64,000 nucleotides of DNA from Methylobacterium organophilum (GTDB taxonomy: Bacteria; Pseudomonadota; Alphaproteobacteria; Rhizobiales; Beijerinckiaceae): contig NZ_BPQV01000007.1 in NCBI RefSeq assembly GCF_022179465.1, positions 211,189 through 275,188 on the forward strand, written 5' to 3'. Shown in pieces: positions 63,710 to 64,000 of the stretch (the stretch's first letter is position 1; each line of letters opens with the position of its first letter). The notes under the pieces were generated by a model. That model did no database searches. It saw only the letters and a list, made by a program, of their open reading frames with translations, and was not told the DNA's origin. Made by a program: the position numbers and the translations under genes.

Positions 63710-63921
63710 GCGCTCACCCGGACAGCGACAGGCAGTTGTTCGGTAAAGACGTGGTCCCAAGCCTTCGCCGCAGTGGCGAAGAGCTCGGCCTCGTCGCGGG
63801 CGGGCACCCAGCGGATGCGGGTGCCCTCGGCGGCGAGGAAGAGCGGCGCTTCACAGGATGAGGAGGCGAGTTCGATCGCCCAGCCAGTGAGGCCGGAGCG
63901 AAAAGCGATGCGCGGAGGCAT
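63706..63921 (-). CDS. 71-aa hypothetical prophage protein
   Basis: A small protein with predicted beta strands (PPRIAFRSGLTGWAIELASS) and a helix (DEAELFATAAKAWDHVF). GGAGG-like bases are not clear before the ATG, but the two-base gap from the upstream stop places it in the operon. Unknown function. Confidence 0.45.
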   Translation of the reverse strand: MPPRIAFRSGLTGWAIELASSSCEAPLFLAAEGTRIRWVPARDEAELFATAAKAWDHVFTEQLPVAVRVSA

Positions 63922-63923
63922 GG

Positions 63924-64000
63924 TCAGACGATGATGGCGGTGTGTGCGCCTTGCTGGAGGACGTGCGTCTCGGCCCCGTTCCAGGTGAACAGGTATTCGA
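63924..64000 (-). CDS. prophage gene, C-terminal end only
   Basis: The minus-strand frame enters from the right edge and ends ...EYLFTWNGAETHVLQQGAHT-AIIV. About 25 residues are visible, coupled to the next gene. The family cannot be told. Confidence 0.35.
   Translation of the reverse strand, partial: EYLFTWNGAETHVLQQGAHTAIIV

Overview
The window is a GC-rich alphaproteobacterial chromosome, most likely Methylobacterium/Methylorubrum. The support is the Usg-like protein, the OFA-family transporter, a candidate general-stress (EcfG-type) promoter, FixK-type boxes and overall codon style. This is a judgement from gene content; no database search was run.

1-18.1 kb, core-like chromosome. It opens with the end of a sugar/nucleoside-type ABC ATPase. 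Next is an import cluster: a NitT/TauT-type ABC transporter (ATPase, Tat-signal binding protein, permease) coupled to a single-cysteine OsmC protein and an acyl-CoA-dehydrogenase-like flavoprotein, probably for an organosulfur compound. Then come usg, groES-groEL (GroEL lacks the GGM tail), an OFA-type MFS carrier, and two tiny divergent genes that each sit behind a FixK/FNR-type box. Last is a three-gene unit: a Pls/PosA-type NRPS (adenylation, carrier, six-helix membrane part with acetyltransferase-like domains), a basic-amino-acid permease and an OprB-type porin.

18.26-33.5 kb, genomic island. It starts exactly at a 3'-half of tRNA-Gln(CUG), the usual scar of integration into a tRNA gene. 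It carries a TetR/SDR pair around a 50-bp palindrome, a Tat-exported hydrolase, an epimerase, an 852-bp IS5-family element whose transposase has an in-frame TGA, and other IS debris. A stress cluster follows: two Hsp20 genes behind a near-perfect EcfG promoter, small membrane proteins, an NDUFS4-domain protein, a frameshifted SPW-like gene and a PsiE-family protein. After these lies a very long subtilisin autotransporter.

33.5-64 kb, prophage, essentially all on the minus strand. Read in its own direction it runs: small genes, terminase, lambda-like head genes (gpW, portal, ClpP-type protease, gpD, capsid E), Mu-like contractile tail (sheath, tube, G/GT frameshift, tape measure, N, P, gp45-gp48), a bank of fibre/tailspike genes, lysozyme, holin, a small membrane/coiled-coil protein, and finally hicA-hicB at the end. 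Integrase, repressor and the right attachment site are not in the window.

The most interesting points are the NRPS/antiporter/porin unit, the paired FixK boxes, the EcfG-driven Hsp20 island operon, the programmed -1 frameshift, the duplicated module in the prohead protease, and the lambda-head/Mu-tail chimera with an export-signal tailspike.
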